From positions 722,119 to 786,118 of the forward strand of contig ONZQ02000005.1 of NCBI GenBank assembly GCA_900312665.1: DNA of 64,000 nt, read 5' to 3'. Made by a program: the position numbers and the translations under genes. Origin of the DNA: Cephalotrichum gorgonifer. Its lineage: Eukaryota > Ascomycota > Sordariomycetes > Microascales > Microascaceae. Shown one piece after another: positions 48,916 through 59,074 of the stretch (position 1 is its first letter; every line of letters begins with the position of its first letter). The notes beneath the pieces were generated by a model, which had not been told where the DNA came from, did not search any database, and saw only the letters and a list, made by a program, of their open reading frames with translations.

Positions 48916-51459
48916 ATGTCTTCCATGAAGTTTGAGAGCCCGTACAAACTGTTCGAGGTAAGCTATGGAAACTGAACTCCTGGGACTCCTCCCCTGCCCG
49001 AGCCTTGATGGACGCTATTCAGGGCGTGGGCCTCTGGTGGTTGAAGTTCAAGAGTAAAGACGGAGAGAAAGAGAGAGGAGTGCTAACCAGTGCACTCTTC
49101 GGACCAATAGCCAGAAGTACCAGCAGAGAGGACTTTCATCGTCGGTGTGGACGAGAGGCTCGATTCTCCGGAGACGGCGACGCTCAATTACGAGGAGGCG
49201 ATTGCGAGAGCAAACGGCTCAGGGGACCGTGGTGCGACTCCTCCCGGCATAGGTCCCATGGCGGCGTACGCGAAGCAGCCGGCGCCCATCCACGGTAAGC
49301 CCCGACTTAACAGAGCCCCTCAGAAACGTTCTCAGTTGTCATCTGGCTAACACGGGATTTGCCTGTCGTATTCAGGGTTCGACTCGACGCGGGCGTTCGG
49401 TGACTCCACATATCCTCACCCTAGCCAACAATACGCAGCACAGACGTATGCGACGCAGGGGCAGGCGACAGGCCAGCTCGGACAGGACGCCTTCGAGACC
49501 AGCAGCACAGTAGGCTCCGTGGGACAATACGTGCCCGTAGGCCCGACGGTCCTCTCATGCCAGCCCAGGTCTGGGACGTGCGGTACCAAGGTGCAGCTAC
49601 GGGTGTCGACGAGCACGACGGGGGCTTACTTCTTCATCGCGTTCGGTTCTCAGAAGTGCGAGACGCAAATCGAGAGCGCGCCGCAGGAGGCTAGCGGGCT
49701 GGTGTACACGCTGAGCTGCCTCGCGCCGGAGCACATGGTCACTGGCAGCCCGACAGCCAGCGTGCCCCTCTCGGTAGTCATCGAGGGTCCCGGCGGAGAC
49801 GAGATCTCGCGCACGGAACTTGGTCACTTTTTGTACCGCGAGGGCCTGCAGCAACAACAGCAGGCAGGCGGCGCAGGCGTCAGGCAGGGACACGAGATCA
49901 CGAGGAAGGCCAGCAGGTCACCCGGCCACCAGCAGGCGCAGGCACAGGTGCAGGTGGAGAGCCCGCCCAAGTCGCCGCTGCACATGCGCGACGCGACGGC
50001 CGCAACTACAAATACGTACGAGTACCCAGGAGCCGCGGCGGCCGCGGCGGCGGCAGCAGCAGCAGCAGCAGGGGCCGCATCCCAGCAACAGCAGCACTCT
50101 ACCCAATCAACTTACGCCGCGGCAACTTTCCCGCAGACTGGAAACAACAGCGGGGCCATGATTAGCACGTACAGGACCGCCACCACGTTCGCCGACCAGT
50201 ACCCTCGGGGGGTGGCGCCCCCAGCCCTGCGGACGTCCGCGGGTGGGTGGCCGACGTACAGCGCGCACCTCGACGCGAACCGCAGCCCGGCGATCCATGC
50301 CAGCCTCGCGCGGTCGAGCCTCACGTCGATGGCGCTGCCGAACGGGTCGGCGCCGCAGCTCATCCGGACGAGCACGCTCCAGGCGGGGGCGCACGGCGGC
50401 GGGGCCGGGGGCTACAACCCCTACACGCTCTACCCAAACAAGGCGGTGCTCGAGATCGCGGGCAAGCTGGACATGATGGCGGAGAACTGGACGGCGGAGG
50501 AGTGCGCGGCGCGCCGGCGGATCGTCATGTTCAAGAAGACGCAGAGCGGGTCGACGCTGACGACGACGTTCAGGCCAGTGGGGACGAACGAGAAGCCGGC
50601 GAACGCGACGTGCGTGAGCTGCATCTGGTGGGCGGAGAAGGGGGAGCACTTCGTCACGTCGGTGGACACCATCTACCTGCTGGAGCAGCTGGTGGCGGCG
50701 CCGAGCCGGTTCACGGTGGAGGAGAAGAACAGGATCCGGAGGAACCTGGAGGGGTTCAGGCCTCTGACGGTCAGCAAGACGAAGCAGGACAGCGAGGAGT
50801 TCTTCAAGGTGATCATGGGGTTCCCGCACCCGAAGCCGCGGAACATCGAGAAGGACGTCAAGGTGTTCCGGTGGAAGATGCTCGAGCCGGCGCTGAAGAA
50901 GATCATCGGAAAGTACAGCGCCAGCCCCGGGTCGGCGGTCGTGCCCTCCAGCATCTCGCACCACAACAACCACTCGCACCACCACTCCTCGCATCACGGC
51001 AACAGCAGCACCCATCCTCACATGATCGCGCCGGCGCCGTATCACCACCCGCTCCCCACGCCTCCCCTCTCAGGCGGGCCCACAGATTCGCAGCACTCGA
51101 CGTACGCGCAGCAGCAGCAGCAGGGCGGGGCACCGCAGCATCACCACGACAGCCTCGCGAGCCCCCGGTCGCTCTCCGGGTCGTCGAGTACGTGGGCGCC
51201 GTACGCGCACACGAATCTGCAGCACGCGCGGACGGGAGGATCCCCCTCGGGGAGGATGGCGTCGCCTCAGAGCGGGATGAGGCATGCGGCGCTGCCGTCA
51301 GTCACTGGGTACGATAGCAGGACGATAGCGGCGGGCGCCTACGGAGGCATGCAGACGAGGTGGGACGCGGCGCCGGCGACCTACGCCGAGGCGTATCCCA
51401 GCCTGAGCGCGCAGGCCCACCAGGTGTACGGTGGGCCCTACGATACGCAGCGGGCGTAG
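48916..51459 (+). CDS. medA: Medusa (MedA/Acr1/Ren1) developmental transcription regulator
   Basis: Exons 48916-48957, 49111-49294 and 49376-51459 give 769 residues. It is a nuclear regulator of conidiophore morphogenesis and, in some pathogens, of adherence and virulence. The short first exon encodes MSSMKFESPYKLFE. Exon 2 encodes FIVGVDERLDSPETATLNYE, which I recall as typical of the family. Residues about 132-231 form a beta-rich, Ig/IPT-like region (LSCQPRSGTCGTKVQLRVS). The diagnostic Medusa domain is at about 428-590, with ENWTAEE, SCIWWAEKGEHFVTSVDTIY, NRIRRNLEGFRPLTVSK and the FKVIMGFPHPKPRNIEKDVK block. Low-complexity tracts are a Gln run (about 232-236), an Ala run (about 296-311) and a His-rich stretch (about 605-626). 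Introns are 153 and 81 bp. A very long gene-free region lies upstream. The first ATG could be replaced by the in-frame ATG at 48925. Confidence 0.93.
50034..50078 (+). repeat. alanine-codon repeat in Medusa coding sequence
   Basis: GCG/GCC/GCA repeats encode an uninterrupted run of about 13-15 alanines. Confidence 0.85.
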
Positions 51460-54400
51460 AGCGAACGCGTGTGCACAAGTCACGATGCGAGCACCACCAC
51501 ACCCACCTCCCTTCCCTTCTGTTTGCCTCACGGTCAGCTCGGTGGGTTGTCTTGGTGGGCTGTGGCGCCGTGGACGGAAATATCCAATGAAGAGGGGGGG
51601 GTCAGGTGGGGGACAGTGGGGCTCGTGGGCCCAACCATGGCGCCCGCCGGGGCACCACCTCCGACACGAACCTTCCCATTCGCACATGGCCCGTGCACGC
51701 CCCGTTCTCAACTTCCGTTTTGCGTTTGTCAGGGGACCGCACCAATCGGCGGACCAGAACACCTCGTGCGGTCCGCGGGACCCAGATGGCACACTGCCTG
51801 AGTACTTGTACTCTTGTACCTACCTTCCACTGTCACCACCACCACCACCACCACCGCCACGAACAATATTGGACTACGGCGTCTCTATTTTGCTTTTTTT
51901 TTCTTTGCACAATTTTCTCTCTCTATCACTCCGTTTTATCCCTTGGGTTGGTGTTCCTCATTCATACTTCCTCTTCCGCGATGCTTATGACTTTTCTCTG
52001 TTCTTGTTATTGGCGGTGGTGAATGATGGCGGTTTGGTCATCTGTCTTCATGTTGTTTAATTCATAATGCCCAGGGCGGATGTGTTGCAGTCAGTCTTCA
52101 ATTTCGCCGCCGAAGTGGGAGAGAGACGTCACGTCACGCTGAATGGTCCGACGGACACGGGGTCGCACGCCGTTTTCGTCAGTCCGTCACGGCTTATGAT
52201 CGACCGTTCGGTCATGCTCATCCCTCCCACCACCTTCTCATCCCCGTCGCCCGTTTTCGCACTCGGCTCGGGGCGCAAATCGAAACGCAACTCTCGTCGC
52301 CACTTCCACTTACTCCTTTCCACTTTATCCATCTCATTTGTCCGGGCTTTGATAGACTGGTATGGGGAACAGGGGATCTCTCTCTCTTTCTGGTCGTCAT
52401 TACCGGCTCGTCCGGTATTCCTTGTCGGGGATCCCTGCGCATGTTGGTATTTTGATTTTTTTTTTTTGGTTCTCAGGGAAACACGATAGAGTGGGAAAGG
52501 GTGGCCCTCATGGCACGGTGGAATCTTGCTCTTTGGTTTGGTGGAATCTGGCCTTGACCTTTTTTTTTTATCTTTCCGGTGGGATCTCTTGCTTTTGAGT
52601 TTTTACGCCTTTATGCTGGGCGGGACTATCGGGGGCTCATCTCGTTGCCCACCGTTTGTATTATCCGGTCGGCACATGTTTTTTTTGTTGAATGGAGGTT
52701 CAGTGGTTCGAGGGTCCTTTCCAGTCTGCTGTTTGGTCTAACATGTTTGGGATCCTCTGGGGGTTATTTTGGTTCTGGGGGGAGGTAATGGTAATAGCCC
52801 TGCTTTTCCAGTCGGTTCTTGTCCTTCCTTCCTTCCTTTTCTTTCTCTCTCTCTTCTTATCTTTCTTTCTTCTTCTTTGTCTTCTCTTTGTCTTCCTGGG
52901 AGATGGGTCCGGGGGTGGGTTGGAATATTGGAATATTTCTTTCTGGGCGGGGATAGACGGTGGTTTGCGGCTTTGTACTGTATTGGTATTCAGTAGCTGT
53001 ATTACTATTACTACTACTTTCACAACACATGGTGTCTTCTTTTAATCCTCTTCTGTGAGATGGGGAATTTGGCCGAGGCGGGCGCTCTACTGGATGGCCC
53101 ATGAGGGGTGGTGGTGGCGTTTAAGTGGTGAATCCGCACCACGCAGTCAAGGGAAGCAAGGGGTAGGCAGGGAGGCAGGGGTTGTGAGACCTCGTAAGAC
53201 CTCCATTCGTCCCGTTGGCAGTCCAGTCCCTCGGTAACGACGCATCTTCATGCAGTCTAAGGTCAAAGTGGCTGGAGGGAGGGGAGCAGGGGTGGCCCCC
53301 TGCGAGTTTATTATTTTTTCCTTTTCTCCGTTTGTTTTGCCTTAACCGTTTTTTTTTTTTTTTTGGTTTGCTTTGGCTTGATTTGGTTTGGGGCTGGAAC
53401 GACTTGGCGTTCCTTGCAAGTACGTGCACGATCCAACCCATACCTCTATTAATACCAACTCGACTTACACGGGTAAAAACGCTAATAATCGATGCAGGTA
53501 GTTACCAGACCAGCCAAGCATCCAGATGCCAAGTCCGATCGAAGGACCACAATCACAACCACCACCACGACACTTACTTTGGGAGCAGAATCTCCAATTC
53601 TATTCTGAGTTACTTTCTATATACGTCGAGCTACCAAGAATCACGCGGACTGGGCAAAATCCGGGACACGTCCCATCCGTGCTCGGCACTCTATACATAG
53701 ACGAGGCGGGTTAATATGCGACTATTTACGCTATTTACGGCCCGCTTATATTATTACTTCCTCTACTTTTCCCGCCCATCTATTCATCCCGGTTGCATGA
53801 AGAGCCCTTTCAGCCAGAGTGACCAGCCACGGAACCCGAAATTATATTTCCATGTTCTTGGGACTACGGGACAGCTAATCATAGGGATCGGAGGCAGAAA
53901 ATGTCCAACATCCCCCTTCCCCCCCCAGACGGCGATCTGACGATCTTGCCCTTCCTTCTCCTCCTCCGGTTTAGTTTCGCTCCATTCACACTCACCCATC
54001 CCTGCTCACCATCCCTCCTCGGGAATCCGTTCTATCTCTTGGGGTTCACGAGCGGTGGGTCGGTGTTTTCTCCACCTCAAGCATTCCGCATCCGTGGACG
54101 AGACACATGCAGGAACCCGCCGACTAAAACAAAATTCCCACCACACCTCTCCCCAAGGCGAAGATCTGCCATATCTGCGGTATTCCCACGCGAGAGATCG
54201 TACAAGGAAGGGAGTGTTCCACGCGTGTGGCACTGAAAACGCTCAACGGGACACGCGAGACGGGCGTTTCAAGGTGTTTCTTATTTCGGGAACAGAGCCC
54301 GCCGCGAGGAAACACTGGGACATGGTCCGCAGACGAGTGAGATAACACTCGCTCGCTCCTTGCTCAGTATCCAGCTGAGAGAGACAAAAATAGGGAGAGC

Positions 54401-54498
54401 AGGCGTTTACATTCCTTCCGCCGACATAGAAGAGCCAACATACCCTGCCTCCCCCCTTTCGCTCAAGATTTGATGTAGTTCAAAGACCCTCTGCAGCG
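51460..54498. other. 3-kb intergenic region after Medusa
   Basis: No supportable gene. The first kilobase is the likely 3' UTR, including a CAC/CCA trinucleotide repeat (51835-51859) and a GAGTACTTGTACTC palindrome (51800-51813). From about 52440 to 53370 the + strand is T-rich with long T runs. The final part before 54499 is the probable promoter and leader of the sedolisin gene. Confidence 0.55.
51835..51859. repeat. CAC trinucleotide repeat
   Basis: About eight CAC units in the Medusa 3' flank. Confidence 0.85.
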
Positions 54499-56367
54499 AT
54501 GAAATCACTACTCCTGCTTGCGGCGCCCTGCCTCGCCGCCCTTCTCTCCGGCCTCTCCCCGCTCGAATCCGTCACCGAGCTCCCCGCGGGCTGGTCCCTC
54601 CACTCCGCACCCCCGGCCTCCGATGTCCTCTCCCTGTCCATCTCGATCCGCCACGACGAGGGCGACGACGAGCTGAAACGCCGGCTGGGCGGCATCTCGG
54701 ACCCTCGCAGCGGGAGCTACGGGGCGTTCCTGTCACGCGAGGAGGTGCGCGCCCTGCGGAGCCCGTCCAGGGACAGGGTCGACGCGGTGCTGGGGTGGCT
54801 AGGTGAGGGAGGGGTCGAGGGTGTGGTGGAGGAGGACTGGGTTAGGGTGGAGGTCACGGTCGGGCAGGCAAGGGATCTTCTGGGCGCCGAGGTGGCGTAT
54901 TATACCTTCTCGGAGGGGGAGGAGAAGTCTGTACCGGTGTTGCGGGCCAGGGAGTACGGTGTCCCGGAGGGGGTGAGGGACGCAGTGGGATTCATACACC
55001 CGCTGAGCAACTTCCTTCCTCTGCTGCGGAGTAACGACGGCGACAGCGAGACCCCAGGCGGCGGATACGGAACCGCCTCGGAGCGGAGGAGGAGAGACTT
55101 CAAGGGCCCGCGCGCGCGGCAGGTCCCCGATGAACCCATAAACCCCGGCGACGACTATGTCGCGCCTCCCGCGCCGCCCTGCGCCAACCGCACAACACCC
55201 GCGTGCATCCGCGAGCTCTACAACATCACCTACGCCCCGGAGGGCGCGGACCCGCCCCCGTCAGAGGTGACATACGCGGCGGCGGGCTTCCTAGAGCAGT
55301 TCCTCTACCACCCAGACACCGACGCCTTCATGACGGCCTACGCGCCCTACGTCCCCCTCTCGGCCAGGAACGTGACCGTCGAGCTCGTAAACAACGGCAC
55401 GAACCCCCAGGTGATGTCCAAGGCCGGCCTCGAGGCCTCGCTGGACGTCCAGTACGCCGTGTCCCTCTCGCACCCCGTCCCCGTAACGTTCCAGTCCACA
55501 GGCGGCCGCGGCGCGAAGCTTGACGGGGACGGGGTCCCCCTTCCGGAGTCTGTCGCCGACAACGAGCCGTACCTCGAGTGGCTGGAGCACATGCTCGAGA
55601 AGGACGACGCCGACATCCCGCGCGTGGTGGCGGTATCGTACGCCGACGACGAGCAGGGAGTCCCCCGGGCCTACGCCCTAAAGGTGTGCGACCTGTTCGC
55701 GGCCATCGCGGCCCGCGGCGTCACCGTCATTGTGGCGACGGGCGACGGGGGCTCGCGCGGCGTGCGGCGCGGCGACTGCAGGAGCAACGACGGGCTCCGG
55801 AGGCCCGTGACCATGGCTTCGTTCCCGGGGACGTGTCCCTACGTCACGGCCGTCGGGGCCGTGTCGGCCATCGAGCCGCCGCAGGTCGCGACGTTCTCGA
55901 CGGGCGGGTTCAGCATCTACTTCGAGCGCCCGGGGTTCCAGGACGCCGACGTGGAGGGGTACATAGAGAGGCTGGAGGGACACCTCGAGGGCCACTATAA
56001 CGCGTCGGGTAGGGCGATACCGGACGTGAGCGCCATCGGGACGGGCTTCGCGGTGCAGTGGGGGGGCGGGCCGAGCTCCGTCATGGGGACGAGCGCCGCG
56101 GTGCCGGTGTTCGCGAGCATGGTCGCGCTGATTAATGACGCGAGGAGGAGGAGGGGCCTGCCGTGGACGGGGTGGCTGAATCCGAGGCTGTACTCGGAGG
56201 AGGTGAGGGGGGTCTTGAGGGATATCGTCACCGGCGTCAGCGCGGGGTGTGCGTGGGATGGGGATGCGGTGGCGGGGTGGAAGGCCTTGGATGGGTGGGA
56301 CTGTGGGACGGGGATCGGGGTTCCGGGGGATTTCATGGAGCTCTTGGAGGTGTTCTTGGAGGATTGA
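54499..56367 (+). CDS. secreted sedolisin-family (S53) serine-carboxyl protease
   Basis: A single uninterrupted exon of 622 residues. A signal peptide (about 1-17) is followed by a pro-kumamolisin activation domain (about 27-165; PRSGSYGAFLSREEV, then GAEVAYYTF) that is removed on acid maturation. The catalytic domain (about 205-620) has Glu312 and Asp316 in GLEASLDVQYAV, oxyanion Asp416 in ATGDGGSRG and the nucleophile Ser532 in MGTSAAVPVF, so the active site is complete. A C-terminal calcium site is suggested by Asp575-Ile576 in LRDIVTG and the WDGDAVAGWKALDGWDCGTGIG segment. The protein should be a secreted acid endo- or tripeptidyl peptidase; which of the two cannot be settled from sequence. 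Start: the ATG at 54499 begins the signal peptide. It is convergent with the GH131 gene, with 151 bp between stops. Confidence 0.93.
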   Translation: MKSLLLLAAPCLAALLSGLSPLESVTELPAGWSLHSAPPASDVLSLSISIRHDEGDDELKRRLGGISDPRSGSYGAFLSREEVRALRSPSRDRVDAVLGWLGEGGVEGVVEEDWVRVEVTVGQARDLLGAEVAYYTFSEGEEKSVPVLRAREYGVPEGVRDAVGFIHPLSNFLPLLRSNDGDSETPGGGYGTASERRRRDFKGPRARQVPDEPINPGDDYVAPPAPPCANRTTPACIRELYNITYAPEGADPPPSEVTYAAAGFLEQFLYHPDTDAFMTAYAPYVPLSARNVTVELVNNGTNPQVMSKAGLEASLDVQYAVSLSHPVPVTFQSTGGRGAKLDGDGVPLPESVADNEPYLEWLEHMLEKDDADIPRVVAVSYADDEQGVPRAYALKVCDLFAAIAARGVTVIVATGDGGSRGVRRGDCRSNDGLRRPVTMASFPGTCPYVTAVGAVSAIEPPQVATFSTGGFSIYFERPGFQDADVEGYIERLEGHLEGHYNASGRAIPDVSAIGTGFAVQWGGGPSSVMGTSAAVPVFASMVALINDARRRRGLPWTGWLNPRLYSEEVRGVLRDIVTGVSAGCAWDGDAVAGWKALDGWDCGTGIGVPGDFMELLEVFLED

Positions 56368-56518
56368 GAGGGAGAAGAGCGAGAGAGAGAGACAGGGTGC
56401 TGTCTTGCAGTATGTAAATGCGTCGTCTCTTTCTATGCATACAGATAATACATCCTTGAACACGTCTCGCCAACGGACGGACTCCGTTTTCTCGCGATAT
56501 TCCGGGGGCATCACTCCA
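56368..56518. other. short convergent 3' spacer
   Basis: 151 bp between the stops of the sedolisin and GH131 genes, starting with a GAGA-rich stretch. The two 3' UTRs probably overlap. Confidence 0.6.
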
Positions 56519-57623
56519 CTAAGGAGATAGGCTTATACAGCCGTCTGACGAGTCCTCCTGGAAGATGCCCCCGTAGACCACCCCCTCGTCAATCCCGGCC
56601 TCCTGGGTCCCTTCCTTGGTGATATCCCCCCCTGCGGGCGTGTCTATCGGCTTCTTGAGGAGACCGAAGTGGAACTGGCCCTGGCCCGACACATCGTTAT
56701 CTATCGCGTCCGTCTGGGCCTCGAGCGGGTCGGAATCCACCGAGTACAGGACCTGGGTCGTTCTGCTCCGTTGTCAGCCCCTAAGCACCAATACCTGCCA
56801 AAGTTACAAAAGGAGAAGGGTCTTTCCATCCAGTGGGCCAATGGAGCAAACTGGCCAATAGAGGAGACTCACAGCGCGTCAAAGTCAAGCACAATGCCGA
56901 AGTTATGCACGACGCCCTCCGTGAAGGGCGTGCTGAAGAGCAAGCCCGGCGCGGCCTCGTTCACGTTCCCGAACAGGAACAGGCTGTCCGGGTCCTCGCC
57001 CGCGGTGGCGCCGCCCAGAACCGTCCCCGTCTTGAGCACCACCTGGTTCGTCGAGAAGTCGTTGCTCTCGAGGAAGACGAGCTGGTACTCGTGCTCGAGG
57101 TTCAGGGGCCGCAGGGGGTCCTTGGAGATGCTGAAGTGGAGCGTCTTGACGCCGACCGTGGAGTCGTCGGTGCCGGAGTTGGAGGCGGGGATGAGCTCGG
57201 CGCGGCGGAAGCCGGTCTGGCCGTTGAAGATGGAGTCGTCGGAGATTGTCACACCAAGGGGGACTGTGTCGATGTCGAACTAGGGAAGAGTATTGGTTAG
57301 GGGCAGGAGAGAGGGGAGGACGAGTGATGCGGCGTGGACGTACAATGGAGGCTCCGGCTGCTGGGAGCTGGATAAGGTCGCTGAACGCGAGACCTGGGAC
57401 GGTATGTGAGCTCTCCATCTCGGTTCGTAGGTAAAAGGTGGTTGGAGTATTCATCGCACATACCTTCGCCGAGGACATTATCGGCGTTGAACAGGTCATT
57501 CGCCGCGTCAAAGTCGGCGACAGCAAAGTCGGCCGGTACCCGGCCATCGAACTGGAGAGTACACTCCTGCGCCCACACCACCGGCACTGCGAAGAGGGCA
57601 GAGAGAAGTAAAGAATGCGCCAT
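56519..57623 (-). CDS. secreted GH131 beta-glucanase
   Basis: Minus-strand exons 57623-57464, 57393-57344, 57279-56873 and 56762-56519 give 286 residues, close to single-domain GH131 enzymes. A signal peptide (about 1-18, ending VVWAQE) is followed by LQFDGRVPADFAVADFD, the family's characteristic start. The rest of the beta-jelly-roll is intact: VTISDDSIFNGQTGFRRAEL, LRPLNLEHEYQLVFLES, NQVVLKTGTV, an HNFGIVLDFD strand, SGQGQFHFGLLKKP and the terminal QEAGIDEGVVYGGIFQEDSS. No cellulose-binding module is attached. GH131 enzymes cleave beta-1,3/1,6- and beta-1,4-glucans, so it may act on plant or fungal wall. Introns of 70, 64 and 110 bp; the last acceptor (exon from 56762) was chosen over others nearby because it gives DALTTQVLYS in frame. 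Confidence 0.92.
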
Positions 57624-59074
57624 CGTGGTCGAGCCGGCTCGTCACAGAAAAAAAGAATGTATATATGTATATATATAAAAGAGAACGAGACTATCCCCCC
57701 CAAAAAAAAGAATAAGTACAAATAACAACAAAATATCAGAGAGGCCAGACGCCGGGAGGAAGAGGATCGTCGGTTGACCTTATACTGAGAGATCGTGACC
57801 ATCGCCTCAGGTTCCTCGAATATTATGGTAGCGGCACCTTCGGATCCCGGGCCCACTAATCCCCAGGAGACACCTGCAAACGGCCATCTCTAAGCGAATG
57901 GGTTGGTGGAATAAATACACGGGGCGGCGAGCATGGAACATGGTGTCGAGGAGATCAAACGGGGGCGTCTCAGCTCCTTAAAATCGGGGTTTCTCGGGCT
58001 AACTGGCTGTCGGGGACGGGCGCATGCAAAAGGCCGGTCATTAGCAGTGGGAACTTGCAAAAGCAAGACCCGGCTGAGTGTTATATGCGCGCGCCCTCCT
58101 GCTGCATGAATACCCTGCGACTTTCCCGAGGGCCACAATCGCGACGAACCATTCTGCGTGGCGGAGGAGGCGGCGATGTGGTGGCGTCTGAGATCTGAGA
58201 ATTGGGGATGGGATGAGATCCGATCGCCAAGACCCTGGAGAACATGAACGCGCTGCTCGGCGCGCTTGGACCACCCTGTGGAACCCACCGTTCCTGACAG
58301 CTGACGTCAAATCGAACATAGAATGAAGGGATTATCCGCTAATTATTACCGAGCTTTATCCATAGAGATACAATGTACCCCCAACCTCCTCCCTTAGTCA
58401 GCGTCGCGTCTACCCTTGCAAGTGAACGTGAACAAAGAAGGTACGTACCAGAGCTCTCCCCGCGTGTATGTGTGTTCGTGCTCTCCACGCCATAACATCT
58501 TTCTGAGACGAACATCTCAGGTGGATGGCTGCCAGCAGCTCAAAAACGATATCTACTGTCTTGGAGCTTGTTGAATTTCTAATGTGCTCTTTTCCTTTAC
58601 TCAGCCAGTCCGCCTCCTCCCCATTCCATGTCATTGCCATACAGGCGCCCTAGCTTGCTGCGATCCTGATTGTCACGACCTATCCAAACAACTCCACACT
58701 TCGCGACTGTTAAGCTCCAGCGGCACGTGGAGCAGAGCTCGAACACTGGACCACAAACACGACACAGCTCATTGAGGGTAAATCCAATTACATTTCTTTG
58801 TTTTGAATGCCACATTCACTTTTCCGCCTTAACTTTGACTTCCAAACCTTTACCATTGCCACACACTCTTCACAGTCTTTCCCTTACCCGAGCGCAACTC
58901 TAACATCTCAGATACCAGTCGCGTCACCGCCCACCAAATCCAAATGCGTTCCTACCCGACTTCAGGCCTCCGAACACCCCTGTCCAAGCTCCTGGAGCAG
59001 TAAGACAACGCGATATTATCCTCTTCCTGCCTTTGTCAGTGCAGTTCCCTACCTGGACTTGTTCACCAGCAGCT
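57624..59074. other. divergent intergenic region, GH131 / sirtuin
   Basis: It contains the GH131 promoter (AT-rich TATA repeats near 57655-57680 just upstream of its start) and the sirtuin promoter and leader. No gene is visible; open frames near 57890-58320 and 58807 onward have no domain. Confidence 0.55.

Noticed and set aside
50107..51048. 313-codon minus-strand open frame
   Set aside because: Antisense to the Medusa domain; Arg-rich shadow sequence.
55678..56514. 278-codon minus-strand open frame
   Set aside because: Antisense to the sedolisin catalytic domain; no recognisable protein features.
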